From Ascidiimonas meishanensis (GTDB lineage Bacteria > Bacteroidota > Bacteroidia > Flavobacteriales > Flavobacteriaceae), in NCBI RefSeq assembly GCF_037782385.1, contig NZ_JBBEXD010000008.1, positions 1-64,000 of the forward strand: a stretch of 64,000 nucleotides of DNA, written 5' to 3'. The notes beneath the pieces were generated by a model, which was not told where the DNA came from, ran no database searches, and saw only the letters and a program-made list of their open reading frames with translations. Below are positions 7,656-15,936 of this stretch, in pieces (positions within the stretch are counted from its first letter, which is position 1; the number at the start of each line of letters is the position of its first letter). A program made the position numbers and the translations under genes.

Positions 7656-8966
7656 ATGCTCTTAGTATATACGCATAGAATTACACCTCGCTTTACTTAT
7701 ATTGTGAAGCATATATTTCATAAAATGATGGGAGTAGAGGTTACTTTTACGAATAAAGTAGAATCCTTTATTGCTCATACAGGACCTAGAATTACATATA
7801 CAAAACAGCCATTACAGAATGAATTTTTTATAAGAAGTCACGATCTTTTATTTGAACAAGGTATTGCATCTATAGATATTAAAATGTTTGAGTGGAATGG
7901 GATTCCTTGTTTTTTTCCAACAAATGAGCGCAGTGATATTCCTTATGATATTTTTGCTGCGGGCTTTTATTTACTAAGTAGGTATGAAGAGTATTTACCG
8001 CATGTAAAAGATAGTCACGGTAGATATCCCGCAGAAGAAAGTCTTGCATTTAAGCAAGGGTTCTTACAAAAACCAGTAGTAGATTTATGGATAAAACAGT
8101 TCACTGTTTTACTCTTAGAGCGATTTCCTGACTTACAAGTAAAATTGCGTAAATTCTCTTATGTTTCGGTTATTGATGTAGCTATATCCCATTGTTTTAA
8201 GCATAGAGGAATTTTAAGAACTTTAGGAGGTACTTTATTGGATCTTACCTCTTTTAGACTAAAAAGAATTTTCAAAAGATATATGGTATTACTGGGTTTA
8301 AAAAAAGATCCATATGATAATTTTCAATCGCTTTTAAAGCTTCATACTGAAAATAAGATAAAAGCAATTTTTTTTATTTTAATTGCAGATTATTCTAAAT
8401 ATGATAAGAGCATTTCCATCTTTAACAATAATTTTAGGTCTTTAATTAAGTCTATAGCAGACTACGCTATTGTTTCTCTAATGGGGTCTTATGATTCTTA
8501 TGAGAATATATCTAGTTTAAAAAAGAATAGAGCCACATTAATCGAACTAATTAATAGACCAGTTAAGAGAATACGACTTCGCTATAATCGGGTGAATATA
8601 CCAGAAACTTATAAGCTACTGGTAGATGCCGAATTTAATGAAGACTATACCATGGGGTATACTCGATATCCAGGTTTTAGAGCAGGAACTTGCACTCCTT
8701 TTTATTTTTACGACATAAGTTATGAAGTGCAATTACCGCTAAAGATTAATCCATTTTGTATTCATAATTATTCATTTTTACAATTTAGAACAGAGGATGA
8801 GATTAGATCCTTAATCGCTCGTTTATTTAACGAGGTAAGAAATGTAAAAGGTGATTTTATTACTGTATTTTCAAACAGTATGTTAGGAAATTCAGTTGTA
8901 CATAATAACCAAAGAATTTATGAAGAACTCATTAAAACATTAGGTAGTGAAAAATACAATAACTGA
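7656..8966 (+). CDS. Polysaccharide-deacetylase-like protein, catalytic motifs degenerate
   Basis: 436 residues. The N-terminal part (about 1-165) is the domain usually fused to this flavobacterial NodB-like family, and 166-420 the deacetylase-like barrel (RTLGG 188-192, KKDPYD 216-221, DYTMGY 330-335, GFRAGT 340-345). In active relatives, as I recall them, the sequence reads DIDNA, HPSY, SRQHF and WHNE; here the equivalent places read DVAIS (174-178), MGSYD (276-280), RLRYN (306-310) and FSNS (405-408). The metal-binding Asp/His set therefore seems lost while the fold is kept. It may be a pseudoenzyme with a binding role. No export signal is seen. It overlaps the next gene by 20 bases, implying co-translation. 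Confidence 0.75.
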   Translation: MLLVYTHRITPRFTYIVKHIFHKMMGVEVTFTNKVESFIAHTGPRITYTKQPLQNEFFIRSHDLLFEQGIASIDIKMFEWNGIPCFFPTNERSDIPYDIFAAGFYLLSRYEEYLPHVKDSHGRYPAEESLAFKQGFLQKPVVDLWIKQFTVLLLERFPDLQVKLRKFSYVSVIDVAISHCFKHRGILRTLGGTLLDLTSFRLKRIFKRYMVLLGLKKDPYDNFQSLLKLHTENKIKAIFFILIADYSKYDKSISIFNNNFRSLIKSIADYAIVSLMGSYDSYENISSLKKNRATLIELINRPVKRIRLRYNRVNIPETYKLLVDAEFNEDYTMGYTRYPGFRAGTCTPFYFYDISYEVQLPLKINPFCIHNYSFLQFRTEDEIRSLIARLFNEVRNVKGDFITVFSNSMLGNSVVHNNQRIYEELIKTLGSEKYNN

Positions 8967-9633
8967 TATTTTTTTTGATTTAGATCATACTTTGTGGGAT
9001 TTTGAAAAAAATTCTGCACTAACTTTTGAGACTATTTTTGAAGAACAAAATATTCAAATAGCTTTAGATGAATTTTTAGAAGTATATGTTCCTCTTAACT
9101 TTAAGTATTGGAAGATGTATAGAGAAGAAAAAATAAGTAAATCTCAATTAAGATATTCAAGATTGAAAGTTAGCTTTGACACTTTGAATTTTGATGTTGA
9201 AGATGATCTGATAAACGACTTGTCAAAACGCTATATTGAAGTTTTACCAGAGCAGAATAACCTTTTTGTTAATACCGTAGATATTCTTAATTATCTTAGA
9301 GAACGTTACACATTGCATATAATCACCAATGGTTTTGAAGAAATTCAAGAAAAAAAATTACAAAATTCTGCTATTAGGTCTTTTTTTCAGAATGTAGTTA
9401 ACTCAGAAATGGTAGGGGTGAAGAAGCCTAATCCTCGTATTTTTGAGTTTGCATTAAATAAAGCTGGAGTAAGCGCAGTTAAGTCAGTGATGGTGGGAGA
9501 TAGTTTAGAAGCCGATATTTTAGGAGCTAAGAATGTAGGAATGCAAACTATTCACTTCAATTCTACCAACGATCCTATTCATGAACATGGTATCATTGTA
9601 AAAGAATTATTAGAACTTAAAAATTACCTTTAA
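8947..9633 (+). CDS. HAD-superfamily phosphatase, YjjG type
   Basis: 228 residues. Haloacid dehalogenase fold with motif I DLDHT in FFDLDHTLWDF near the N-terminus, motif II TNG in HIITNGFEE, the Lys in GVKKPNP, and motif IV in MVGDSLEADILGAK. The layout and the DLDHTLWDFE start fit the YjjG group, which dephosphorylates pyrimidine nucleotides in E. coli; the substrate here is unknown. The start is a GTG at 8947, because motif I follows within ten residues and no ATG is available. This start overlaps the preceding gene by 20 bases, which suggests translational coupling. Confidence 0.85.
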   Translation: MKNTITDIFFDLDHTLWDFEKNSALTFETIFEEQNIQIALDEFLEVYVPLNFKYWKMYREEKISKSQLRYSRLKVSFDTLNFDVEDDLINDLSKRYIEVLPEQNNLFVNTVDILNYLRERYTLHIITNGFEEIQEKKLQNSAIRSFFQNVVNSEMVGVKKPNPRIFEFALNKAGVSAVKSVMVGDSLEADILGAKNVGMQTIHFNSTNDPIHEHGIIVKELLELKNYL

Positions 9634-9649
9634 CATTAAAAATAGCTTA

Positions 9650-10453
9650 ATGAGAAAAATAGCATTCTTAGTTTTAGTATTAATCAGCGTTTTTTTAAAA
9701 GCACAATCTTCTGTGAACGATTATAAATACGTAATAGTTTCTAAGAGATTTGATTTTCAGAAAAGTGAAAATCAATACCAGTTGAATGATCTGACAAAAT
9801 TTCTTTTTAAAAAGTATAATTTTAATCCCGTTTTTGAAGGCGATCTTCCTGAAGATTTATACCGAAATAGCTGTCTGGGATTAAAATCAGTTATCGTAGA
9901 TGAATCCAGTATGTTTGTCACTAAGCTTAAGGTAGAACTTAGAGATTGTCAAAACAACCTTGTTTATACCTCTAAAATTGGAAAAAGTAAAGAAAAAGAA
10001 TACAGGGTTACCTATCAGCAGGCAATAAGAAGAGCTTTTGAATCTTTTGCAAGTTTAAAATACCAATATACACCTTCTAACATAGCAACTAATAGTGCTT
10101 ATAAAATTGAAAAGGAAAATAAACTTTTAGAAGAAAAAGAGGAACAGAAAATAAAATCGGCAACCACTTTAGAGGTGGAGGAAAAAAACACTCCAAATTT
10201 AAAGGAAGATGTGAGTTTAGAAACTACTACTACTAAAAAATACCCTGTTTTGTATGCGCAACCAAACAAAGTTGGATTTCAGTTAGTTGATACAAGTCCC
10301 AGTATTGTTTTTATTATTTATAAGACAAGTAAAAAGGATTTATATCTTTTAAAGGATGAGAAAGGTATCTTTTATAAAGAAGGTGCAAATTGGATAGCTG
10401 AATTTTATGATAACGACCGGGTGATAAAAAAAGTATTTACTGTTAAATTTTAG
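9650..10453 (+). CDS. Exported protein of unknown function
   Basis: 267 residues with a clear signal peptide (MRKIAFLVLVLISVFLKAQS). After it comes a domain of about 120 residues with mixed strands and helices (DYKYVIVSKRFDF; FLFKKYNFNPVFEGDLP; AIRRAFESF), a charged low-complexity linker rich in Glu and Lys (about 150-190), and a short C-terminal domain ending KVFTVKF. I do not recognise a named family; it looks like a conserved flavobacterial periplasmic protein. It follows the HAD gene by 16 bases and is probably in the same operon. Its stop overlaps the stop of the convergent rarA gene. Confidence 0.7.
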   Translation: MRKIAFLVLVLISVFLKAQSSVNDYKYVIVSKRFDFQKSENQYQLNDLTKFLFKKYNFNPVFEGDLPEDLYRNSCLGLKSVIVDESSMFVTKLKVELRDCQNNLVYTSKIGKSKEKEYRVTYQQAIRRAFESFASLKYQYTPSNIATNSAYKIEKENKLLEEKEEQKIKSATTLEVEEKNTPNLKEDVSLETTTTKKYPVLYAQPNKVGFQLVDTSPSIVFIIYKTSKKDLYLLKDEKGIFYKEGANWIAEFYDNDRVIKKVFTVKF

Positions 10454-11727
10454 TAATTATATTTTTGTCTCCATCTGGATGCAAGAAAATCTCTGGTAGC
10501 TTTCTCTCGAGTGCTTTCTCCAGGTTCATAAAACAAGGTGCCTGATAATTCATCAGGTAAGAATTCTTGATTAATAAATTGACGCTCATAATTGTGAGCA
10601 TACTTGTAACCTTCACCATAGCCCAAGTCTTTCATGAGTTTAGTAGGAGCATTCCTTAAATGCAATGGAACACTCAAATCTCCTGTCTTTTTTACCGCTG
10701 AGATAGCTTTGTTAACAGCATTATAAGTAGCATTGCTTTTAGGCGAAGTAGCTAGGTAAATTGCACATTGGCTTAGTATAATTCTGGCTTCTGGATATCC
10801 TATAGTGGTTACAGCTTGGAAGGCATTATTGGCAATAACTAGAGCAGTTGGGTTGGCATTTCCAATATCTTCTGAGGCAGAGATAAGGAGTCTTCTTGCA
10901 ATGAATTTTACATCTTCTCCACCTTCAATCATTCGAGCAAGCCAGTAGACTGCTCCATTTGGATCACTTCCTCTAATAGATTTAATAAATGCAGAGATAA
11001 TATCGTAATGTTGTTCTCCTGTCTTGTCATAACGAACTGTATTTTGTTGAACTCTTTTCATCACTAACTCGTTCGTGATTATAATCTCGTCCGAATTTTC
11101 AGAATTAATAAGTAACTCAAAAATGTTTAACAATTTTCTTCCATCTCCTCCAGAAAGTCTTAGTAAAGCAGCTGTTTCTTGAAGGATTATTTCTTTATCT
11201 TTTAGGCTAGGGTCTTTTGTAATAGCTCTTTCTAATAATGCAGTAAGGTCTTCCTTAGAAAATGGTTCAAGTATATAGACTTGGCATCTGGAAAGCAACG
11301 CAGGAATCACTTCAAAACTAGGGTTTTCTGTAGTAGCTCCTATTAAAGTAACCCATCCTTTTTCTACTGCTGCTAGCAGTGAATCTTGTTGCGATTTACT
11401 AAAGCGATGAATTTCATCAATAAATAAAATGGGGTTTTTAGCTGTAAAAAGCCCTCCGCTACCTTTAGCTTTTTCAATTACTTCTCTCACATCTTTTACT
11501 CCTGAACTAATAGCACTTAAGATAAAAAATGGTCTTTCAGATTCCTTTGCAATAATATTAGCAAGGGTAGTTTTGCCAGTTCCAGGCGGTCCCCATAATA
11601 TGAGAGATGGTATAATACCCTTTTTAATTTGTTGCGTGAGCGCTCCATTTTCACCCACTAAATGAGACTGACTTATATAGTCTTCCAATACTTTGGGTCG
11701 CATTCGTTCTGCTAAAGGTTCATTCAT
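10450..11727 (-). CDS. rarA: Replication-associated recombination protein A (MgsA/RarA clamp-loader-like ATPase)
   Basis: 425 residues. AAA+ ATPase with Walker A GPPGTGKT (46-53), Walker B LFIDEIH (101-107), the sensor GATTENPSF and an arginine finger in LLSRC, followed by the clamp-loader-like helical and tetramerisation domains (RGSDPNGAVYWLARM; PEARIILSQCAIYLA). RarA acts at stalled replication forks and interacts with single-strand-binding protein in other bacteria. The ATG at 11727 lies 4 bases after a perfect TAAATTTG box, so the mRNA may be leaderless. Convergent overlap of 4 bases with the preceding gene's end. Confidence 0.93.
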   Translation of the reverse strand: MNEPLAERMRPKVLEDYISQSHLVGENGALTQQIKKGIIPSLILWGPPGTGKTTLANIIAKESERPFFILSAISSGVKDVREVIEKAKGSGGLFTAKNPILFIDEIHRFSKSQQDSLLAAVEKGWVTLIGATTENPSFEVIPALLSRCQVYILEPFSKEDLTALLERAITKDPSLKDKEIILQETAALLRLSGGDGRKLLNIFELLINSENSDEIIITNELVMKRVQQNTVRYDKTGEQHYDIISAFIKSIRGSDPNGAVYWLARMIEGGEDVKFIARRLLISASEDIGNANPTALVIANNAFQAVTTIGYPEARIILSQCAIYLATSPKSNATYNAVNKAISAVKKTGDLSVPLHLRNAPTKLMKDLGYGEGYKYAHNYERQFINQEFLPDELSGTLFYEPGESTREKATRDFLASRWRQKYNY

Positions 11728-11731
11728 AATT

Positions 11732-11739
11732 CAAATTTA
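11732..11739 (-). promoter_or_regulatory. -7 box abutting the rarA start
   Basis: On the minus strand TAAATTTG ends 4 bases before the rarA ATG, the same sequence and spacing as at radC. No clear TTG -33 element is visible upstream. Confidence 0.35.
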
Positions 11740-11814
11740 CTAATATTTGTATGACATTTTTTCACGAATTCTTGTTTTGGATTCGTTTTTGAGTTTACAG
11801 TGGAAATAAGATAT

Positions 11815-12513
11815 ATGAAAAGAGCGCCTAATTTTAAATTTTCTAACGAGGTAATTCTAGTTCCTTTCTTTACAGTACTCTTATTGTGGATTATCTATTG
11901 GTTTGAGTTTAAGTTTGGTTTTGACTTTACAAAATATGGTATCTACCCGAGGTCTCTTAGTGGTTTAAGAGGGGTTATCCTTTCCCCATTTATACATAGC
12001 TCGGTGAAACATCTTTATAACAATAGCTTTCCTACCCTCATTCTCATGAGCGCACTACTATACTTTTATAGGACGATTAGTTTAAAGGTGCTGGTTGTGG
12101 GGTGGTTACTTTCTGGATTACTTACATGGATTATGGCAAGAGAAGCTTATCATATTGGTATAAGCGGAATGATATACCTATTGAGTAGTTTTATTTTTTT
12201 TAAAGGTATTTTCACCAAGTATTATAGATTAATAGCAGTATCTCTAATAGTAGTTTTTATTTATGGAAGCTTGGTTTGGTATCTTTTTCCAGTAGATGAC
12301 CGTATTTCCTGGGAAGGACATCTTTCTGGTTTTTTGGTAGGATTTGTTCTAGCGCTCCTATTTCGTAATAAAGTTGAAATTAAGGAAGCTGCAAATGAAG
12401 AATCTTTATTTTATGAAAAAGATGATCCCTTTTTAAAACATTTTGATGAAGATGGAAATTTTATTCCTACCAGTGAACTTGAAAAACTAGATCAGGAAGA
12501 AGAATTGGAATAA
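11815..12513 (+). CDS. Rhomboid family intramembrane serine protease
   Basis: 232 residues with six predicted membrane segments. The catalytic Ser is in HIGISGMIY (Ser117) and the catalytic His in WEGHLSGFL (His169); the loop HSSVKHLYNNSFP (about 61-73) matches the conserved His/Asn region of the family. Rhomboids cleave membrane proteins within the bilayer; the substrate here is unknown. The C-terminal tail after residue 190 is acidic and cytoplasmic. The ATG at 11815 was preferred to an in-frame GTG at 11800. The 3' end overlaps the convergent rlmB gene by 22 bases. Confidence 0.88.
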   Translation: MKRAPNFKFSNEVILVPFFTVLLLWIIYWFEFKFGFDFTKYGIYPRSLSGLRGVILSPFIHSSVKHLYNNSFPTLILMSALLYFYRTISLKVLVVGWLLSGLLTWIMAREAYHIGISGMIYLLSSFIFFKGIFTKYYRLIAVSLIVVFIYGSLVWYLFPVDDRISWEGHLSGFLVGFVLALLFRNKVEIKEAANEESLFYEKDDPFLKHFDEDGNFIPTSELEKLDQEEELE

Positions 12514-13244
12514 TTTCTTTGTCTTAAGACTTCATATAAAATGACACCACAGGCCACCGAAACATTAAGTGAACCTATTTTTCCCTTCATTGGTAGCATA
12601 GCTAATTCATCTGTTATTTTTAAAACAGATGCAGAAATACCAGTATCTTCCGCTCCCATTACAATTGCCAAAGGAGTATTTAGGGATATTTGATAGATAC
12701 TTTGTGATGTTTTTTCGGTGGCAGCAACCACTTTTACTCCAGAAGCTTGCAGATAGTAAATAGCATCTTTAATATGCGCTGTTTTACAAATTGGAATATT
12801 AAAAATCCCACCGGCTGATGTCTTAACTGTATCTGCATTCACAGGAGCCCCACCTTTTCTGGGGATAATTATCGCATCAACACCTGTACATTCTGCTGTT
12901 CTAATAATGGCTCCAAAATTTCTTGTATCTGTAACCTGATCTAACAAAAGGAAAAGAGGATTGGATTTTGATTCAACTATTTGGGATACTAACTCTTCAA
13001 AATCCACGAAACGTATAGGCGCTATATTGGCAATAGCACCTTGGTGATTCATTTTAGTGATTCGATTTAATTTTTCAATGGGAACATATGAGAATGGAAT
13101 TTCTTTTGACTTAAGTAGGTGTTCTAACTCAGAAGATAGATTGCCTTTAAGCCCATTTTGTAAGAAGACTTTGTCAATATCTTCGTTTGCATGAATGGCT
13201 TCCATAATTGCGCGGATTCCAAAAATTTGCGTACTTTTTTTCAT
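12492..13244 (-). CDS. rlmB: 23S rRNA (guanosine-2'-O)-methyltransferase, TrmH/SpoU family
   Basis: 250 residues. N-terminal substrate-binding domain beginning KKSTQIFGIRAIMEAI and C-terminal SPOUT knot domain with the three SpoU motifs: DQVTDTRNFGAIIRTAEC, IVMGAEDTGIS and LPMKGKIGSLNVSVA. RlmB methylates G2251 of 23S rRNA; other TrmH-family targets cannot be excluded. The ATG at 13244 was chosen because the family starts at the FGIRA strand; an ATG at 13301 would add a non-conserved 19-residue tail. Convergent overlap of 22 bases with the rhomboid gene. Confidence 0.9.
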   Translation of the reverse strand: MKKSTQIFGIRAIMEAIHANEDIDKVFLQNGLKGNLSSELEHLLKSKEIPFSYVPIEKLNRITKMNHQGAIANIAPIRFVDFEELVSQIVESKSNPLFLLLDQVTDTRNFGAIIRTAECTGVDAIIIPRKGGAPVNADTVKTSAGGIFNIPICKTAHIKDAIYYLQASGVKVVAATEKTSQSIYQISLNTPLAIVMGAEDTGISASVLKITDELAMLPMKGKIGSLNVSVACGVILYEVLRQRNYSNSSS

Positions 13245-13314
13245 AGCGATAAAGGTAGATAAAAAATGGTTTATGATCTTCGTAAAGTACTCATTCTTCA
13301 AAATAGTAGTAGAT

Positions 13315-13348
13315 AAAAAAAGAGACCACCTATTTTCAGGTGGTCTCT
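13315..13348 (-). terminator. Terminator of the SusC/SusD operon
   Basis: AGAGACCACCT (13321-13331) and AGGTGGTCTCT (13338-13348) form a perfect 11-bp stem with a 6-base loop. Read on the minus strand it is followed by a T run, 30 bases beyond the stop of the last gene of the operon. Confidence 0.9.
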
Positions 13349-13377
13349 ATTATTTCTTCATAATGGAAGAATACTTA

Positions 13378-14241
13378 CTATCCGTTACAAATATTTAGAA
13401 CAATAGTTCCAGGAGTTGGCCCAGGGCCATCAGCAGCAGCTGTTTCTCCAGTTGGAGCTATTAATTCATAGGTGTGTTCTTCTTCGAAACTTCCGGGAGT
13501 ATAAGACCATTCTAGTATGGTAGCACCATTAGGAACTGTAATAGTAAAGCTTCCTGAAGAACCATCTGTAATGGTATAATCAGTACTTACTCCATCGATA
13601 TTTACAGTTATGAATGCACCATCCCACCCATCTCCAAAGCTATCCCTTAGTGTAAGGGAGTAATCACCTGGAACTGGTGCTGTTGGAACACATTTTACAC
13701 CAACACCATATCTAAACGGTGAGCGAAAGAATGAACCAGACTGAACTGCACCAGATACATCTGTAAAAGTAAATGATCTTCCATCGGTTAGATTTAATAC
13801 AAACTCCATATTAAATTGATCACCACCATTAAGTTGACTTCCATCAAGGCCTAATGCCGTTCTTACTGAATTAAGTGAAATAGAAAAGGTAGTACGTGGT
13901 AATCCAAATGGGCCTGGTGAAAAGGCACTTACATCAATGGTAGTTACATCTGTTGAAGCTACAGAATTATCTGTACCATCATCAAAGTTATCAATAAAGG
14001 TAGCCTTTACATCTACAGAGGCTAAAAGCCCTCCGTTTTGAGTATCTTGCTCTTCAAGTTCAATAATAAACTCAGAAGTATCGTCAAACACATTAAATGA
14101 ACCGCTTACTACATCAACGGTTCTTAATACCGCACCACGGGTAACGTTCTCAAATAAGGTGTCTATTGCATTGTCATCTGAACTACAGGAAATGGCCATA
14201 GCAGAAAGACTCAATGCAACTATTTTATTTATTTTTTTCAT
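13378..14241 (-). CDS. Lipoprotein encoded downstream of SusC/SusD
   Basis: 287 residues with a lipoprotein signal (MKKINKIVALSLSAMAISCSS; acylated Cys at 19). The body is beta-rich, Asp- and Ser-rich, with LRDSFGDGWDGAFITVNIDG near residue 190, a motif common in flavobacterial secreted lipoproteins, and only three cysteines in the mature part besides the lipid anchor. It takes the position of SusE/SusF-like surface lipoproteins, which bind the substrate of the neighbouring porin, but sequence similarity to those is not evident. It is the last gene of a three-gene operon, 19 bases after the SusD-like gene. Confidence 0.75.
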   Translation of the reverse strand: MKKINKIVALSLSAMAISCSSDDNAIDTLFENVTRGAVLRTVDVVSGSFNVFDDTSEFIIELEEQDTQNGGLLASVDVKATFIDNFDDGTDNSVASTDVTTIDVSAFSPGPFGLPRTTFSISLNSVRTALGLDGSQLNGGDQFNMEFVLNLTDGRSFTFTDVSGAVQSGSFFRSPFRYGVGVKCVPTAPVPGDYSLTLRDSFGDGWDGAFITVNIDGVSTDYTITDGSSGSFTITVPNGATILEWSYTPGSFEEEHTYELIAPTGETAAADGPGPTPGTIVLNICNG

Positions 14242-14260
14242 TTTCTAGATAGATTTTAAA

Positions 14261-15919
14261 TTAGTTAGCTACCGGGAAACCTGGTGATCCGGGATTGATA
14301 TCCCAGAATACCTGACTTGTTACATTGGTTTTCTGTTGAATCGATGCATTGTTAAGTGCATTTTGAGGGTATCTTAACGACCTTATGAAACCACCTGGTT
14401 GTGGTTCTCTGTTTGGTTGAAGCGTAGTAGGGTATCCTGTTCTCCTATAGAAATTATAGTTCATAGTACCATTACCAAATGCAGCTACCCAGTATTGCTC
14501 GGCCAATATGTTCCAACGTTCTTCATCGGTAGTAGCATCTTCAAATGCATCATCCACAAGATCAGTGTGATCTGCAATTTCAGTCATGGAAGGTGCAAAA
14601 GATAAATCTGCACTAGAATCTTTAGGACCAAAGGTTATTACTTTGGCAACAGATTTATCAAGACCGTCTAAAATGAACTGTTTTGCATCGCCGGGGTTCC
14701 CAGCAACCATTGCCATTTCAGCTCTCATGAAATCAACTGTAGATGCTAATAGTAATGGCGTTATACCTGCACCTCCAGCACCGGCACCTTGTTCAACACC
14801 TTCAAATCTGTCATCGTCAAAAGCCCCACCGGCCGGGTAGATACCATAAGCAGTTCTTAATAATCCATCCGGTGGAATTCCTTCATCATCACCGTGGTCT
14901 CTTCCCCAATATCCATTAGCTAAACTACAGAAAGTGAAACCACCATCAGTATAGTGTAAAGGTGCATCTTGGAGTGAACATCTCAATGTTTCTTCGTCTG
15001 GATCTGTACCGCCCTCCCCTGGAAGAACAGATACTTGTCTGTAGAAGTAATAACGAATGCGAGGATCACCATTCTCTTGCATATAATTCATCAACCAGTT
15101 AGACATATAAGTGCCAGCACCAGTTGGAGTATAATTACTTATATAACTAGGGTGTCTTGTATCTGGGAGTACTTCATTTATTCCCCAATTAAATTCAAAG
15201 TCTTCTGAAGTACTGGAAATAAAATCTCCAGTGTCAACTATCGCTTGAAAAGCTGCTGCTGCTCCTGGATCAACTAGTCTGCGCTGAAGATAAATTTTCA
15301 TCTTTAGTGTATTTGCCAATTTTACCCAGTTATCATAATCACCACCATAAAAGAAATCATTTTGAACTTCTAGTAAGTTATCATCTCTGGTAAAATTATT
15401 AATAGCTTCGTCCAGTAATGCTAGCGCTGCATCATATAATCCTGCAGCATCATCTAACTTCGGATTTGGATTTGCCAAGCCCTGAATTGCTTCACTATAG
15501 GGAACATCACCAAAATAATCTACCAGTGTTACAATAACATCTGCTTCAATAACATTAGCAATACCTAGATGGCGATATTGCCCATCTGCTTCCGCTAGAG
15601 GTTGCATCTTTCTAATATCGGCTAAAATATCTTGATATGCCCATTCCCATTCTTCATCAAAGTTTACAGGAGAAAGTGCATTTAAATAATTACGTTCTTG
15701 AAGAACCTCCATTCTTACAAGCCGTCCTCCGGTATACCCAAGGTCATCTATTAATTCAGCATATTGAAGCTGAATAGCGTTAAGGAAAAAATCTACATTT
15801 CCCTGGTCGCCCGAGAGGAAATTGGGATTATCCCTTAAATTAAGCTCTGTTGTTTCACAAGAGTTTAGCATTAAACCCGAAAACAAGACCAGAGTTATAA
15901 ATTTATATATTCTTTTCAT
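14261..15919 (-). CDS. SusD/RagB-like substrate-binding lipoprotein
   Basis: 552 residues. Lipoprotein signal with lipobox before Cys20 (MLNSCETT), then the TPR-like helical SusD fold (DNPNFLSGDQG; QERNYLNALSPVN; EEWEWAYQDILADI; NNDNWVKLANTLKMKIYLQ-type segment). It fits the SusD-like 2 group. SusD proteins form the lid of the TonB-dependent SusC channel at the outer membrane surface. It sits 17 bases after the susC-like gene. There is no glycoside hydrolase or other carbohydrate enzyme next to it, so the ligand could be a peptide or another oligomer rather than a glycan. Confidence 0.9.
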   Translation of the reverse strand: MKRIYKFITLVLFSGLMLNSCETTELNLRDNPNFLSGDQGNVDFFLNAIQLQYAELIDDLGYTGGRLVRMEVLQERNYLNALSPVNFDEEWEWAYQDILADIRKMQPLAEADGQYRHLGIANVIEADVIVTLVDYFGDVPYSEAIQGLANPNPKLDDAAGLYDAALALLDEAINNFTRDDNLLEVQNDFFYGGDYDNWVKLANTLKMKIYLQRRLVDPGAAAAFQAIVDTGDFISSTSEDFEFNWGINEVLPDTRHPSYISNYTPTGAGTYMSNWLMNYMQENGDPRIRYYFYRQVSVLPGEGGTDPDEETLRCSLQDAPLHYTDGGFTFCSLANGYWGRDHGDDEGIPPDGLLRTAYGIYPAGGAFDDDRFEGVEQGAGAGGAGITPLLLASTVDFMRAEMAMVAGNPGDAKQFILDGLDKSVAKVITFGPKDSSADLSFAPSMTEIADHTDLVDDAFEDATTDEERWNILAEQYWVAAFGNGTMNYNFYRRTGYPTTLQPNREPQPGGFIRSLRYPQNALNNASIQQKTNVTSQVFWDINPGSPGFPVAN

Positions 15920-15936
15920 GTTTGTTGTTTTTTAAA

